Positions 28,618-37,142 of a DNA stretch of 64,000 nt are shown here, piece by piece (the stretch's first letter is position 1; each line of letters begins with the position of its first letter). This stretch comes from Rhodobacter sp. SY28-1 (GTDB lineage: Bacteria > Pseudomonadota > Alphaproteobacteria > Rhodobacterales > Rhodobacteraceae). The position numbers were made by a program, and so were the translations under genes. Below the pieces are notes generated by a model. The model saw only the letters and a program-made list of their open reading frames with translations. It did not search any database and was not told where the DNA came from. The stretch lies in the NCBI RefSeq assembly GCF_005222785.1, contig NZ_STGH01000005.1, forward strand, positions 1 through 64,000, given 5' to 3'.

Positions 28618-29496
28618 TTAGCCCTTCACGCCGGTCGAGGCGATCGACGCGATGAAGGCTTTCTGCAGGTAAAGGTAGAAGGCGAGGACGGGGACGGTGA
28701 TGAGGCTCAGGTAGGCCATCACCTCGCCCCAGGCGACGTTGAGCTGGAAGAAGTACTGCAGGCCGACCATGACCGGGCGGTAGCCTTCTTCCTGCGTGAC
28801 CATCAGCGGCCAGAGGTACTGGTTGTACATCACCAGGAACTTCAGGATCGCCGCCGTGGCGAAGATCGGGCCCGAGAGCGGCATGACGATCTTGCGGTAG
28901 ATCTGGAACCAGCTGGCACCCTCGACCCGGGCGGCTTCGATCAGCTCGCCCGGCAGATCCTTGAAGTACTGCACGAACAGGAAGACCGTCAGGCCGTCGG
29001 CGATGAAGGGGATGATCTGGACATGATAGCTATTCAGCCAGCCCCAGATCAGACCCTCCATCCCCAGCCAGGGCAGGTACGCGACCATCATCAGAAGCGG
29101 GATGGCGATGGTCTCGAACGGGAGGATCAGTGTGGCGAGGAGGAGCGCGAGGAGCGTGTTGCGGCCCTTCCAGTTCACGAAGACGAAGGCGAAGCCTGCG
29201 GCCGAGCAGAGGAGGAGCGACAGCACCACGGTCACCCCGGTGACAAGGACCGAGTTGAAGACGAAGGTCGCCACGGGCGCGCGCTTGAAAGCGTCCCAGT
29301 AGTTCTGCAGGCTGATGTCACCCACCGGCAGGAACGCGCGGAGGTTGCCCGAATCCTCCAGAAGCTGCTGGTCGGGCTTCAGGCTAGACATCAGCATGAA
29401 GACCAGCGGGAAGACGAAGATGATGGCGATCAGGACCAGGACGGCGTAGCGGGTCGCCAGTCGCAGGCCGCGGTTCTCGGCGGAAATCATGGCCAT
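28618..29496 (-). CDS. Sugar ABC importer permease, MalG-like
   Basis: The 292-residue inner-membrane protein has about six segments, beginning ATRYAVLVLIAIIFVFPLVFMLMSSLKP. The EAA motif is ELIEAARVEGASWFQIYRKIVMP. The start at 29496 overlaps the stop of the MalF-like gene by one base. A longer frame upstream is inside that gene and is not believed. Confidence 0.93.
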   Translation of the reverse strand: MAMISAENRGLRLATRYAVLVLIAIIFVFPLVFMLMSSLKPDQQLLEDSGNLRAFLPVGDISLQNYWDAFKRAPVATFVFNSVLVTGVTVVLSLLLCSAAGFAFVFVNWKGRNTLLALLLATLILPFETIAIPLLMMVAYLPWLGMEGLIWGWLNSYHVQIIPFIADGLTVFLFVQYFKDLPGELIEAARVEGASWFQIYRKIVMPLSGPIFATAAILKFLVMYNQYLWPLMVTQEEGYRPVMVGLQYFFQLNVAWGEVMAYLSLITVPVLAFYLYLQKAFIASIASTGVKG

Positions 29497-30569
29497 CAGG
29501 TCTTCTCCCGCGTCAGCCAGCGTTGGATCAGGGATATCGAAAGGACGATGATGAACAGGATCACCGAAATCGCCGAGCCGCCCGAGATGTCCTGCTTGCC
29601 ATAGCCGCGCTCGATGGCCTGGAACACGATGGTCTGGGTGCTGTCCAAAGGCCCGCCGTTCGTCATCACGTCGATCTGGGCGAACAGCCCGAAGGCCTGC
29701 ATGGTGATGACGATCAGGATCAGGACGGCGGTGTTCCGCAGCCCCGGCCAGGTGATGTATCGGAAGACCTGCCACTTCGACGCGCCCTCGATGGCGGCGG
29801 CCTCATAGAGGGTGGGGGAGATGGTCTGCAGGCCGGAAAGCCAGATGACCATGTGGAAACCCACCGCCTGCCAGATCGACATCGCGATGATCGACCCCAA
29901 CGCTGTCGAGGGGTTCCCCAGCCAGTCTATGGGCGGAATCAGGCCGAAGCTGATCGCGCCGAGGAGATTGTTCAGAAGGCCGGACTGTCCGTCATAGATT
30001 AGCCGCCACAAAAGGGAGACGACGACGATCGAGACGACGACCGGCATGAAGTAGATCGCGCGGAAGACGTTGATGCCTTTCAGGCGCTGGTTGATGAGAA
30101 GGGCGAGGCCAAGGGCGAGGCCCGCCTGCACCGGGGCGACGATCAGGACGAAGATGAAGGTGTTGACCACGGCCTTCATGAACACCACGTCGCGGGCCAG
30201 GACGAAGGTCTTGCTGTCCCCGCCAAGCGAGAAGCTGAACCATTCGCGCATCCCGGCAAGGTCAGGCCGGTCGGGGTTGTTGCGGGTGATTGTGCGAAGC
30301 GAGGGATACTCCGGCTCGCCATCCTTCATCACCACCGCCCCGCTATCGTCGCGTACGGGATCGAGCGTCAGCGTCGTCACGCCCAGAAGCTGGCGGTAGT
30401 TCGACATGCCCACGAACTCGGTCGCATTGGGGCTGACGAGGCGTTGGTTTGTGAAGGAGAAGTAGAAAGCCAGGAAGAAGGGCAGGATCACGAACCCGGC
30501 GATCAGCAGGACCGCAGGTCCCGCCATCAGCCAGCCCGTCCGGTTGGACACGGTGAACTTCGACGCCAT
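29496..30569 (-). CDS. Sugar ABC importer permease, MalF-like
   Basis: A 357-residue permease with an N-terminal segment (GWLMAGPAVLLIAGFVILPFFLAFYFSF), a large periplasmic loop (about 45-120) and five further hydrophobic segments. The EAA motif is TLYEAAAIEGASKWQVFRYITWP. It pairs with the MalG-like permease. The extended first loop is a known trait of MalF-type permeases, although this one is shorter than E. coli MalF. Confidence 0.93.
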   Translation of the reverse strand: MASKFTVSNRTGWLMAGPAVLLIAGFVILPFFLAFYFSFTNQRLVSPNATEFVGMSNYRQLLGVTTLTLDPVRDDSGAVVMKDGEPEYPSLRTITRNNPDRPDLAGMREWFSFSLGGDSKTFVLARDVVFMKAVVNTFIFVLIVAPVQAGLALGLALLINQRLKGINVFRAIYFMPVVVSIVVVSLLWRLIYDGQSGLLNNLLGAISFGLIPPIDWLGNPSTALGSIIAMSIWQAVGFHMVIWLSGLQTISPTLYEAAAIEGASKWQVFRYITWPGLRNTAVLILIVITMQAFGLFAQIDVMTNGGPLDSTQTIVFQAIERGYGKQDISGGSAISVILFIIVLSISLIQRWLTREKT

Positions 30570-30637
30570 GATCGCCTCGCTCGCGGGAAGGAAAGGACTG
30601 GCGGCAGTGACCGCCAGCCGAAGGTTCTGGGGAGAAC

Positions 30638-30665
30638 CTGGCCCCGGAGCGGACCCCGGGGCCAG
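30638..30665 (-). terminator. Intergenic hairpin between binding protein and permease genes
   Basis: Ten base pairs (CTGGCCCCGG at 30638-30647 with CCGGGGCCAG at 30656-30665) in the gap after the binding-protein gene. No U tract. Such hairpins commonly stabilise the upstream message so that binding protein is made in excess over the membrane parts. Confidence 0.6.
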
Positions 30666-30671
30666 ACAGCC

Positions 30672-31922
30672 TTAGTGGCCGTAGCCGCCGTTCTTCTCGA
30701 TGTCGGCGTTGATCTCGTCGACAGCCGCGTCCAGCGTTGCCGCCACGTCGGCGCCGTTTGCGATGTCGGCCAAGGCCTTTTCGAACACTTTGGCCTGCAC
30801 GACGTAGCCCGGGGTCACCGGACGGACGAGCGCCAGTTTCGACGAATACTCGCCGTACACCGCAAGCGGGCCGCCGGCCTTGTAGTTGTCGACCATTTCA
30901 GAGGCCGAAGCGGTGGCCGGGATCAGGCCGATACCGTTCGAGAAGGCGGCCAGGTACTTGTCCTGCAGCGCGAACTCGATGAAGGCCGCCGCCCCTTCCG
31001 GGTGCTTCGAGGTGGCCGAGACGCCGAACTGCCAGCTTGCGCCGCCGATCTTCGGACCCGCGCCGAAATCCGGCGGCGGCAGGAAGACGGTGTCCGGGAA
31101 GGCCGACAGAGCACCGAGCGCAGCCCAGTTGCCGTTCCACGAGAAGGCGTACTTGCCGGCCGCAAAGCCGCCATCGCGGTCAGCGGGGTCCTGCGTCGCC
31201 TGGGCGTAGCCGTTGGTGAAGAGGCCCTGCCACCATTCGCCGAAAGCAATCGCCGCCTCGCCGTTCAGGGCGCCTTCCGCGGTCTTGTAGGTCGTCCGGT
31301 CAACGATGTCGCCGCCGAAGGACTGCAGGAAGGGCGAGAAGGCGTAGGGGTACCATTCCCCGGTCCAGGCCATGCCCAGGTCAAGCGGGAATTCCCACTT
31401 GCCGCTGGCCTTCGCCGCGTCAAGCGCCGCCATGAATTCGTCCTTGGTCCAGGGCTGGTCGACCGTGGGGGTACGCAGGCCCAGTTCGTCCAGGGTCGAC
31501 TGACGGGTGACCAGCGCGACGGCGGCATCCCAGAGACCGATGGAGTAAAGCTGGCCGTTCCAGACGCCCTTGGTGCCGGGCAGGAAGCCCTCGATCTTCG
31601 ATTCGTCGATCTTCAGGGGCTGCATGTAGCCCGCCCAGGCCCAGTTCGGCATGTTCGGCCCGTCGACGTCCAGAATGTCGGGCAGGTTGCCGGCCAGAGC
31701 GCCTGCGACGACGGAATCGTTGTAGGCGGCTTGCGGGAAGCTCTGCAGCTCGACCTTCCAGTCGGCCTGGCTGCCATTGAAGTCGGTAATCAGCTCGTTG
31801 ATGAGCTTCAGCTCAACTTCATTGCCCGCGCCATGATACCACATGGTCAGCGTTTCCTGCGCCTGGGCGACCGAGGCCCAGCTCAGGATCGCGGCGGATG
31901 CCGCGAAGGTGAACATCTTCAT
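30672..31922 (-). CDS. Sugar ABC importer substrate-binding protein
   Basis: The 416-residue exported protein has a signal peptide (MKMFTFAASAAILSWASVAQA) and the carbohydrate-binding class 1 fold. Features are LTMWYHGAGNEVELKLINELITDFN, the DILDVDGPNMPNWAWAGYM hinge and GKYAFSWNGNWAALGAL in the second lobe. Tryptophans are abundant, as usual for sugar sites. The start overlaps the LacI stop by four bases. Expected role: capture of an oligosaccharide for cleavage by the co-encoded cytoplasmic glycosidase. Confidence 0.94.
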   Translation of the reverse strand: MKMFTFAASAAILSWASVAQAQETLTMWYHGAGNEVELKLINELITDFNGSQADWKVELQSFPQAAYNDSVVAGALAGNLPDILDVDGPNMPNWAWAGYMQPLKIDESKIEGFLPGTKGVWNGQLYSIGLWDAAVALVTRQSTLDELGLRTPTVDQPWTKDEFMAALDAAKASGKWEFPLDLGMAWTGEWYPYAFSPFLQSFGGDIVDRTTYKTAEGALNGEAAIAFGEWWQGLFTNGYAQATQDPADRDGGFAAGKYAFSWNGNWAALGALSAFPDTVFLPPPDFGAGPKIGGASWQFGVSATSKHPEGAAAFIEFALQDKYLAAFSNGIGLIPATASASEMVDNYKAGGPLAVYGEYSSKLALVRPVTPGYVVQAKVFEKALADIANGADVAATLDAAVDEINADIEKNGGYGH

Positions 31923-33007
31923 TTGGTTTCCTCCCTCAAGGGTTTGAAGCTCAGCACATTCTCCGGTCGCACTTCGTTGACCGAGGCGCGCCAGTGGACA
32001 GGCCCGGCCACGCGGACCGGGCTGTGGTCATCCCGGCCTTCGCCGGAAATCAGTTGCAACAGTCGCTCGCCCGCACGGGCGCCGATGGCGTTGTAGGGCA
32101 GGTCTACTGTCGTCAATGGCGGGTACAGCGTTTCGGCGATGGCGCGGTAGTTGTCGAAGCCCGCCACCCCGATCTCGTCCGGGACCTTGCGACCCATGCT
32201 GCGCAGGATGCCGTAGACCATCATCGCCATCTGGTCGTTGCCGCAGCACAGAACCGTCGGCGGCGCGTCAAGCTGCAGCATCCGGTCGATGCTGTCCCAC
32301 AGAAGCTGGGGGCCGATCTCGGGCTGGTCAAAGTCGACATGCTGCAGCAGCGCCGGATCGAAGGGCAGCCCCGCCTCTTGCAGCGCATCGCGATAGCCCA
32401 GCGGTCGCAACCGGCCCGCCACCATGTCCGGCCGCAGCGACAGATAGGCGATCCGTCTGTGTCCCGCGGCGATCAGCCTGCGCACGAGGTCTGCCTGCAG
32501 GCGGCGATCATCCGGAACGACCGACGGCGTGCCATGCGCATCGTAACAGTTGGCCAGGACCAGGGGCGTATTGTCCTGAATCCGTGGCAGCGTCACTTCC
32601 TGATGGTATTCGGCCACATAGATCAGCCCCTCGACCCGGTGCGACAGGAAGGTGCTGAAGAGGTGCGGCACCCGATCCTGACGACCGGCCGTGTCCGCGA
32701 TCATCAGCGTCATGCCGGAGGATTCCAGCGCTCGCTGGATGCCTTGCACGATGAAGAGGTCTGGCAGGCCCTGCTGGGTCGAGGGCTGGTTCTTCGTCGA
32801 GATCGCGCCGGTGATAAGGCCCACTATCCCCGACTTCTGCGCCCGCATCATCCGCGCCGCGTTCGAGCGGACATAGCCAAGCTCACGCATCGCCTCTTCG
32901 ACGTGCTGGCGGGTCTGCTCACCGACGGGGCCGTCGCCGTTCAGCACACGGCTTACGGTTTTCGGAGAGACCCCGGCGCGCCGGGCCACATCGTAGATTG
33001 TCGACAT
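31919..33007 (-). CDS. LacI-family regulator of the sugar importer operon
   Basis: The 362-residue regulator starts with a classic LacI helix-turn-helix (STIYDVARRAGVSPKTVSRVLN) and has a ligand domain (GIVGLITGAISTKN, CCGNDQMAMMVYGILRSMG, IGVAGFDNY). GGGGGA lies before the start. It is the first gene of the operon it probably controls, and its stop overlaps the start of the binding-protein gene. A double palindromic operator lies 54 bases upstream, so autoregulation of the whole operon is likely. Confidence 0.95.
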   Translation of the reverse strand: MSTIYDVARRAGVSPKTVSRVLNGDGPVGEQTRQHVEEAMRELGYVRSNAARMMRAQKSGIVGLITGAISTKNQPSTQQGLPDLFIVQGIQRALESSGMTLMIADTAGRQDRVPHLFSTFLSHRVEGLIYVAEYHQEVTLPRIQDNTPLVLANCYDAHGTPSVVPDDRRLQADLVRRLIAAGHRRIAYLSLRPDMVAGRLRPLGYRDALQEAGLPFDPALLQHVDFDQPEIGPQLLWDSIDRMLQLDAPPTVLCCGNDQMAMMVYGILRSMGRKVPDEIGVAGFDNYRAIAETLYPPLTTVDLPYNAIGARAGERLLQLISGEGRDDHSPVRVAGPVHWRASVNEVRPENVLSFKPLREETK

Positions 33008-33060
33008 TCCCCCACCCTGCTGCCGCAGTCCCGTCCCATGCCGCAACGCCCCTCTACGTC

Positions 33061-33089
33061 ATGACATCGGTGTCATGTCACCGATGTCA
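33061..33089. promoter_or_regulatory. Double LacI-type operator
   Basis: A long inverted repeat, TGACATCGGTG (33062-33072) and CACCGATGTCA (33079-33089) with a six-base spacer. Within it ATGACA-TCGG-TGTCAT (33061-33076) is itself a 16-bp palindrome around a central CG, and a weaker one is centred 14 bases further on. It sits upstream of the lacI-led sugar operon. Confidence 0.75.
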
Positions 33090-33234
33090 CAAGCTTGCGA
33101 TTCGGTCAAGACCGCTTTCGCGTCACATGGTGCCGCGCAGACGCAAGCCGTGTGTCATCGATTGAAAACGTAGCTATGCCGCGCCAAGGACGCTGCCTGG
33201 CCTGACCGTGAAGCCGTGCCATCCGGCAGGCCGG

Positions 33235-33939
33235 TCAGATCATCCGGATCGTGTCCTTGCCCACAGCCAGCATGTAGCCCCGGCGGGCAATGGTCTTGAC
33301 CAGAAGTTCGGATACCAACTGGTTGCCCAGCGTATCCCGCAGCCGCTTGACCCGGGTCGCCCCGGCGGCTTCGTCGCAGTCGGCCTCGTTCCGACCGGAA
33401 ATCACCGCTTCGATCTGCGCGCCGGTCAGCACTTCGTCGTCCATCCGCGCCTCGGCAAGCACCGACAGGGTCTCAAGCGCGGCCTCGGTCAGCTGGAATT
33501 CAAGGTCGTTGATGTAGACCGCCCGCGCCTCGCGGCTGATCATCAGGCTGGCGACCTGGATGCCCGACCGCTGGATCGCCGAGATGCGGCGGTTCAGCGC
33601 GATAATCATCACCAGAAAGACCAGCGCGGCGATCAGCAGGGCGGTCGAAAAGACCAGAAGGACGAAGATCACCGACCGGTAGCTGGTCAGAACCTCTGAA
33701 AACGACGTCCCCGACTGGGCAAGGATTTCCAGAAGCTTGATCTGCGTATTCGACGTCAGATCGTTGTTCTCGACAAAGATCCGCTCGACCCGCGCGTTAA
33801 ACGCGTTTGCATCCGGCAGGTTCAGGAACAAGAACAGCGCCGCACCCAGCAGGATGAGGACGATGGCAGCAATTCCGAAGGCGACGACGCGGTTGCCGGC
33901 TTTCAGGCTTTCAGTAACGGAGGAAGTAGTCTCCGGCAC
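33235..33939 (-). CDS. Membrane protein with C-terminal winged-helix-like domain
   Basis: The 234-residue product has two hydrophobic segments (about 19-41 and 88-113) flanking a helical periplasmic stretch. Its cytoplasmic C-terminus (about 145-230) resembles the OmpR/PhoB winged helix: YINDLEFQLTEAALETLSVLAE at the start and TIARRGYMLAV at the end, where RxGYxL is typical of that fold. ToxR-type regulators have the same parts in reverse order. It could be a membrane-bound regulator. It overlaps the upstream exported-protein gene by 29 bases. Confidence 0.72.
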   Translation of the reverse strand: MPETTSSVTESLKAGNRVVAFGIAAIVLILLGAALFLFLNLPDANAFNARVERIFVENNDLTSNTQIKLLEILAQSGTSFSEVLTSYRSVIFVLLVFSTALLIAALVFLVMIIALNRRISAIQRSGIQVASLMISREARAVYINDLEFQLTEAALETLSVLAEARMDDEVLTGAQIEAVISGRNEADCDEAAGATRVKRLRDTLGNQLVSELLVKTIARRGYMLAVGKDTIRMI

Positions 33940-34195
33940 TCGCTTTCCTTTCCTCGAGACCTTCGGGCCCGAATGTGGACAGAACGTTCAACAGCGTCCA
34001 GCCATCGGCCGCCAGTCTCGGCGCCAATTCGCCTTCGGCCGCGCCGGGGCTGCAGTTGCCATCCGACACCTGCGCGACACCGTAGTGCAGTTGCAGCGGT
34101 TCGTCACGCTTGGCCTTGTAGTCCGCATAGCACTCCGCCGCAGCCGGTCCCGCGAGGGCCAGCGCAAGGGCGGCAGAGGTGATCAGTCTTTTCAT
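33911..34195 (-). CDS. Small exported protein, 94 residues
   Basis: A signal peptide (MKRLITSAALALALAGPAAA) precedes a short domain with two cysteines (ECYADYKAKRDEPLQLHYGVA and SDGNCSP) and the segment APRLAADGWTLLNVLSTFG. The family is not one I can name. Its 3' end overlaps the start of the membrane winged-helix-like gene by 29 bases, so the two are co-expressed and might form a sensor and partner pair. Confidence 0.8.
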   Translation of the reverse strand: MKRLITSAALALALAGPAAAECYADYKAKRDEPLQLHYGVAQVSDGNCSPGAAEGELAPRLAADGWTLLNVLSTFGPEGLEERKASAGDYFLRY

Positions 34196-34234
34196 TTTCC
34201 TGCTCCGGAAAGGAGGCTGCTCGATTGCTGTCGG

Positions 34235-34289
34235 ACAATGCGCATGCGCGCGTTGCTATTCAATATCATCCGGGATTCTGGCGCATTGT
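34235..34289. promoter_or_regulatory. Inverted pair ACAATGCGC / GCGCATTGT in divergent promoter
   Basis: ACAATGCGC (34235-34243) and GCGCATTGT (34281-34289) are identical in inverted orientation, 46 bases centre to centre. They lie between the exported-protein gene (minus) and the exported-protein gene at 34445 (plus). Flanking bases also agree in part (TCGG before the first, and TCCGAT before the second when inverted). Confidence 0.5.
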
Positions 34290-34444
34290 TATCGGATAGC
34301 AAGTCAGTTTTCCCGCACCGCTATACCCTAGCAGGCAGGCGATATTGCTTACGCCACGGGCTGGCGGCGAGGGTTGGTCATCGGGGTCGCAAGGCACGGA
34401 ACGGCGGCCCGACAAGATCAAGACATCCGCTCCAGGAGGCAGCC

Positions 34445-34927
34445 ATGACCGTCGAATTCAGAAGCCAGTCGCGTCGCATCAGCTCGCAGGGAATTTCGGA
34501 AACCAACCTCTCGGGCCGCCGGTTCGCGGCCATGCTGACCGGTGGGGCCGCGGCCTTGGCCCTGGTGCTGGCCACCGCAATCCCGGCCAAGGCCGACAAG
34601 AAGGACGACCTGGCAAAGGCCCTGATCGCTGCGCTGGTCGTGGGCGCTATTGCCCACGAGTTGAAGGACAACAAGAAACCTGCCCCGGCCCCTCTGCCTG
34701 AACCCGAGCCGGTCAGATCCAAGCGCGTCCCTTCGGTCTGCGCGATCTCGATCGACGGGGCGGACCGTTCGGTGACGCTCTATTCCGAAGGCTGCCTGCG
34801 CGAGGAAGGCTTCGACTACCGCCTGCCGCGCGGCTGCGCGAACAGCGCCACGATCTTCGGCGAACGCGACCGTGTCTATTCGGCGCAATGCCTGCGCGAC
34901 GCCGGTTTCCGGGTGACCGGCCGTTAA
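34445..34927 (+). CDS. Exported protein of unknown function, 160 residues
   Basis: The start follows CAGGAGG. A long N-terminal region precedes the hydrophobic stretch (RRFAAMLTGGAAALALVLATAIPAKA). A lysine-rich segment and a proline-rich linker (PAPAPLPEPEP) follow, and then a C-terminal domain with four cysteines (VCAISI, GCLREEGFDY, RGCANSA, QCLRDAGFRV), likely two disulfides in the periplasm. I do not recognise the family. It is divergent from the 94-residue exported protein. Confidence 0.8.
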   Translation: MTVEFRSQSRRISSQGISETNLSGRRFAAMLTGGAAALALVLATAIPAKADKKDDLAKALIAALVVGAIAHELKDNKKPAPAPLPEPEPVRSKRVPSVCAISIDGADRSVTLYSEGCLREEGFDYRLPRGCANSATIFGERDRVYSAQCLRDAGFRVTGR

Positions 34928-35001
34928 GACAACAGTCTACAGGCAAGGGCCGCCAAGGCAGCCCTGACCGAAGCGGGTTCGCCCTGACCCGCTTCCGCTG
35001 A

Positions 35002-35037
35002 GGGGGTGGGAGGGTGAGCAGCTCCCACCCCCTTTTT
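35002..35037 (+). terminator. Strong terminator after exported protein gene
   Basis: Ten base pairs (GGGGGTGGGA at 35002-35011 with TCCCACCCCC at 35023-35032) followed by five T. It ends transcription before rnhB. Confidence 0.9.
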
Positions 35038-35068
35038 CCGTCGGCATATCCGGGGTAGTCCGGGGCGC

Positions 35069-35701
35069 ATGACAGGCATCCTTCCCGACTTCTGGCATGA
35101 GCAGGCCGCGTTCGACCGCGGCGAACTTCGCGTGGTCGGGGTCGATGAAGTCGGCCGTGGGCCACTGGCAGGCCCGGTGACGGCCTGTGCGGCGCTTTTG
35201 TCTCCGGACCGGATCCCAAAAGGATTGCGCGATTCAAAGATGCTGAGCGCCGCGCGGCGCGACGCCTTGTTTGATGAGATCATGGACCTCGCCGAGGTGT
35301 CAGTCGCGCATGCGACAGTCGAGGAGATCGACACGCTGAACATCCTCCGCGCCAGCCACCTTGCGATGGAGCGCGCTGTGGCCGGGCTACGGGCCGACCA
35401 TGCGCTGATCGACGGAAATCTCATTCCCCGCGGACTTGGCTGCGCTGCGACCCCAATCGTGAAAGGCGACGCAAAGTGCCTGTCGATCGCTGCGGCGTCC
35501 ATCGTTGCCAAGGTCACGCGGGACCGGATCATGGTGGATTTGGCGCAACAGCACCCCGGCTACGGCTGGGAAGCCAATGCAGGCTACCCGACAAAGGCAC
35601 ATCTTGAGGCACTGCAAAATCTAGGCGTGACCCCTTGGCATAGACGTTCCTTCAAACCTGTCCACAACATATTGTATCAAGGGAATTCTATAAGCTCTTG
35701 A
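35069..35701 (+). CDS. rnhB: Ribonuclease HII
   Basis: RNase HII removes ribonucleotides from DNA. The 210-residue product has the N-terminal VVGVDEVGRGPLAGPV with catalytic D and E, the later DSKMLS, ALIDGN and the KGDAKCLSIAAASIVAKVTRD block that includes the remaining metal ligands. Length is typical. It is followed by the GANTC-rich ccrM promoter. Confidence 0.97.
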   Translation: MTGILPDFWHEQAAFDRGELRVVGVDEVGRGPLAGPVTACAALLSPDRIPKGLRDSKMLSAARRDALFDEIMDLAEVSVAHATVEEIDTLNILRASHLAMERAVAGLRADHALIDGNLIPRGLGCAATPIVKGDAKCLSIAAASIVAKVTRDRIMVDLAQQHPGYGWEANAGYPTKAHLEALQNLGVTPWHRRSFKPVHNILYQGNSISS

Positions 35702-35745
35702 TTCAAAAAAGAATTTGACGGCGAATCGGCTCTGACTCATGATTC
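35700..35745 (+). promoter_or_regulatory. ccrM promoter with four GANTC methylation sites
   Basis: Four GANTC sites lie within 46 bp: GATTC 35700, GAATC 35723, GACTC 35734 and GATTC 35741. A -35-like TTGACG is at 35715-35720, and 17 bases further CATGAT could serve as -10, overlapped by two of the sites. GANTC is the CcrM target, so methylation could feed back on its own gene, as known for Caulobacter. Confidence 0.7.
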
Positions 35746-35768
35746 TGACAACACCGGTACACCAATGA

Positions 35769-36911
<1,143 letters not shown>

Positions 36912-36927
36912 GATTCAGGAACACGCC

Positions 36928-36988
36928 TGTCCCCCGGACCGCCTGGGGGACACCTTTACCCCGCCGGGATGTCCTGGCGGGTTTTTTT
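36928..36988 (+). terminator. Tandem hairpins and T-run after ccrM
   Basis: First hairpin TGTCCCCC (36928-36935) with GGGGGACA (36945-36952). Second hairpin CCCGCC (36960-36965) with GGCGGG (36976-36981), extended inward by three further pairs, directly followed by seven T. The second is a strong terminator. Confidence 0.88.
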
Positions 36989-36992
36989 CATG

Positions 36993-37062
36993 TGTCCACG
37001 GTGGACAAAGTCTGATGGTCATTTGAAATCAATCGCTTGGCCGCGAACGTTAGGGGTTTCTT
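36993..37062 (+). repeat. 70-bp palindrome-led element, copy B
   Basis: TGTCCACGGTGGACA at 36993-37007, 40 bp, then CGTTAGGGGTTTCTT at 37048-37062. It starts a few bases after the ccrM terminator T-run and ends 80 bases before the next gene. It aligns base for base in spacing with copies A and C. Confidence 0.82.
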
Positions 37063-37142
37063 TACCCGCGGTTTTTGGCCCTTTCGGGTTGTGCGCAAGC
37101 CCCGAATCCGGTCTTCTGGACCCCCAGAAGACGGAGGCGGAT

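Noticed and set aside
33737-34444. Upstream extension of the exported-protein frame that begins at 33737
   Set aside because: It would cross two real genes on the other strand and lacks a start signal. The true start is ATG 34445 after CAGGAGG.
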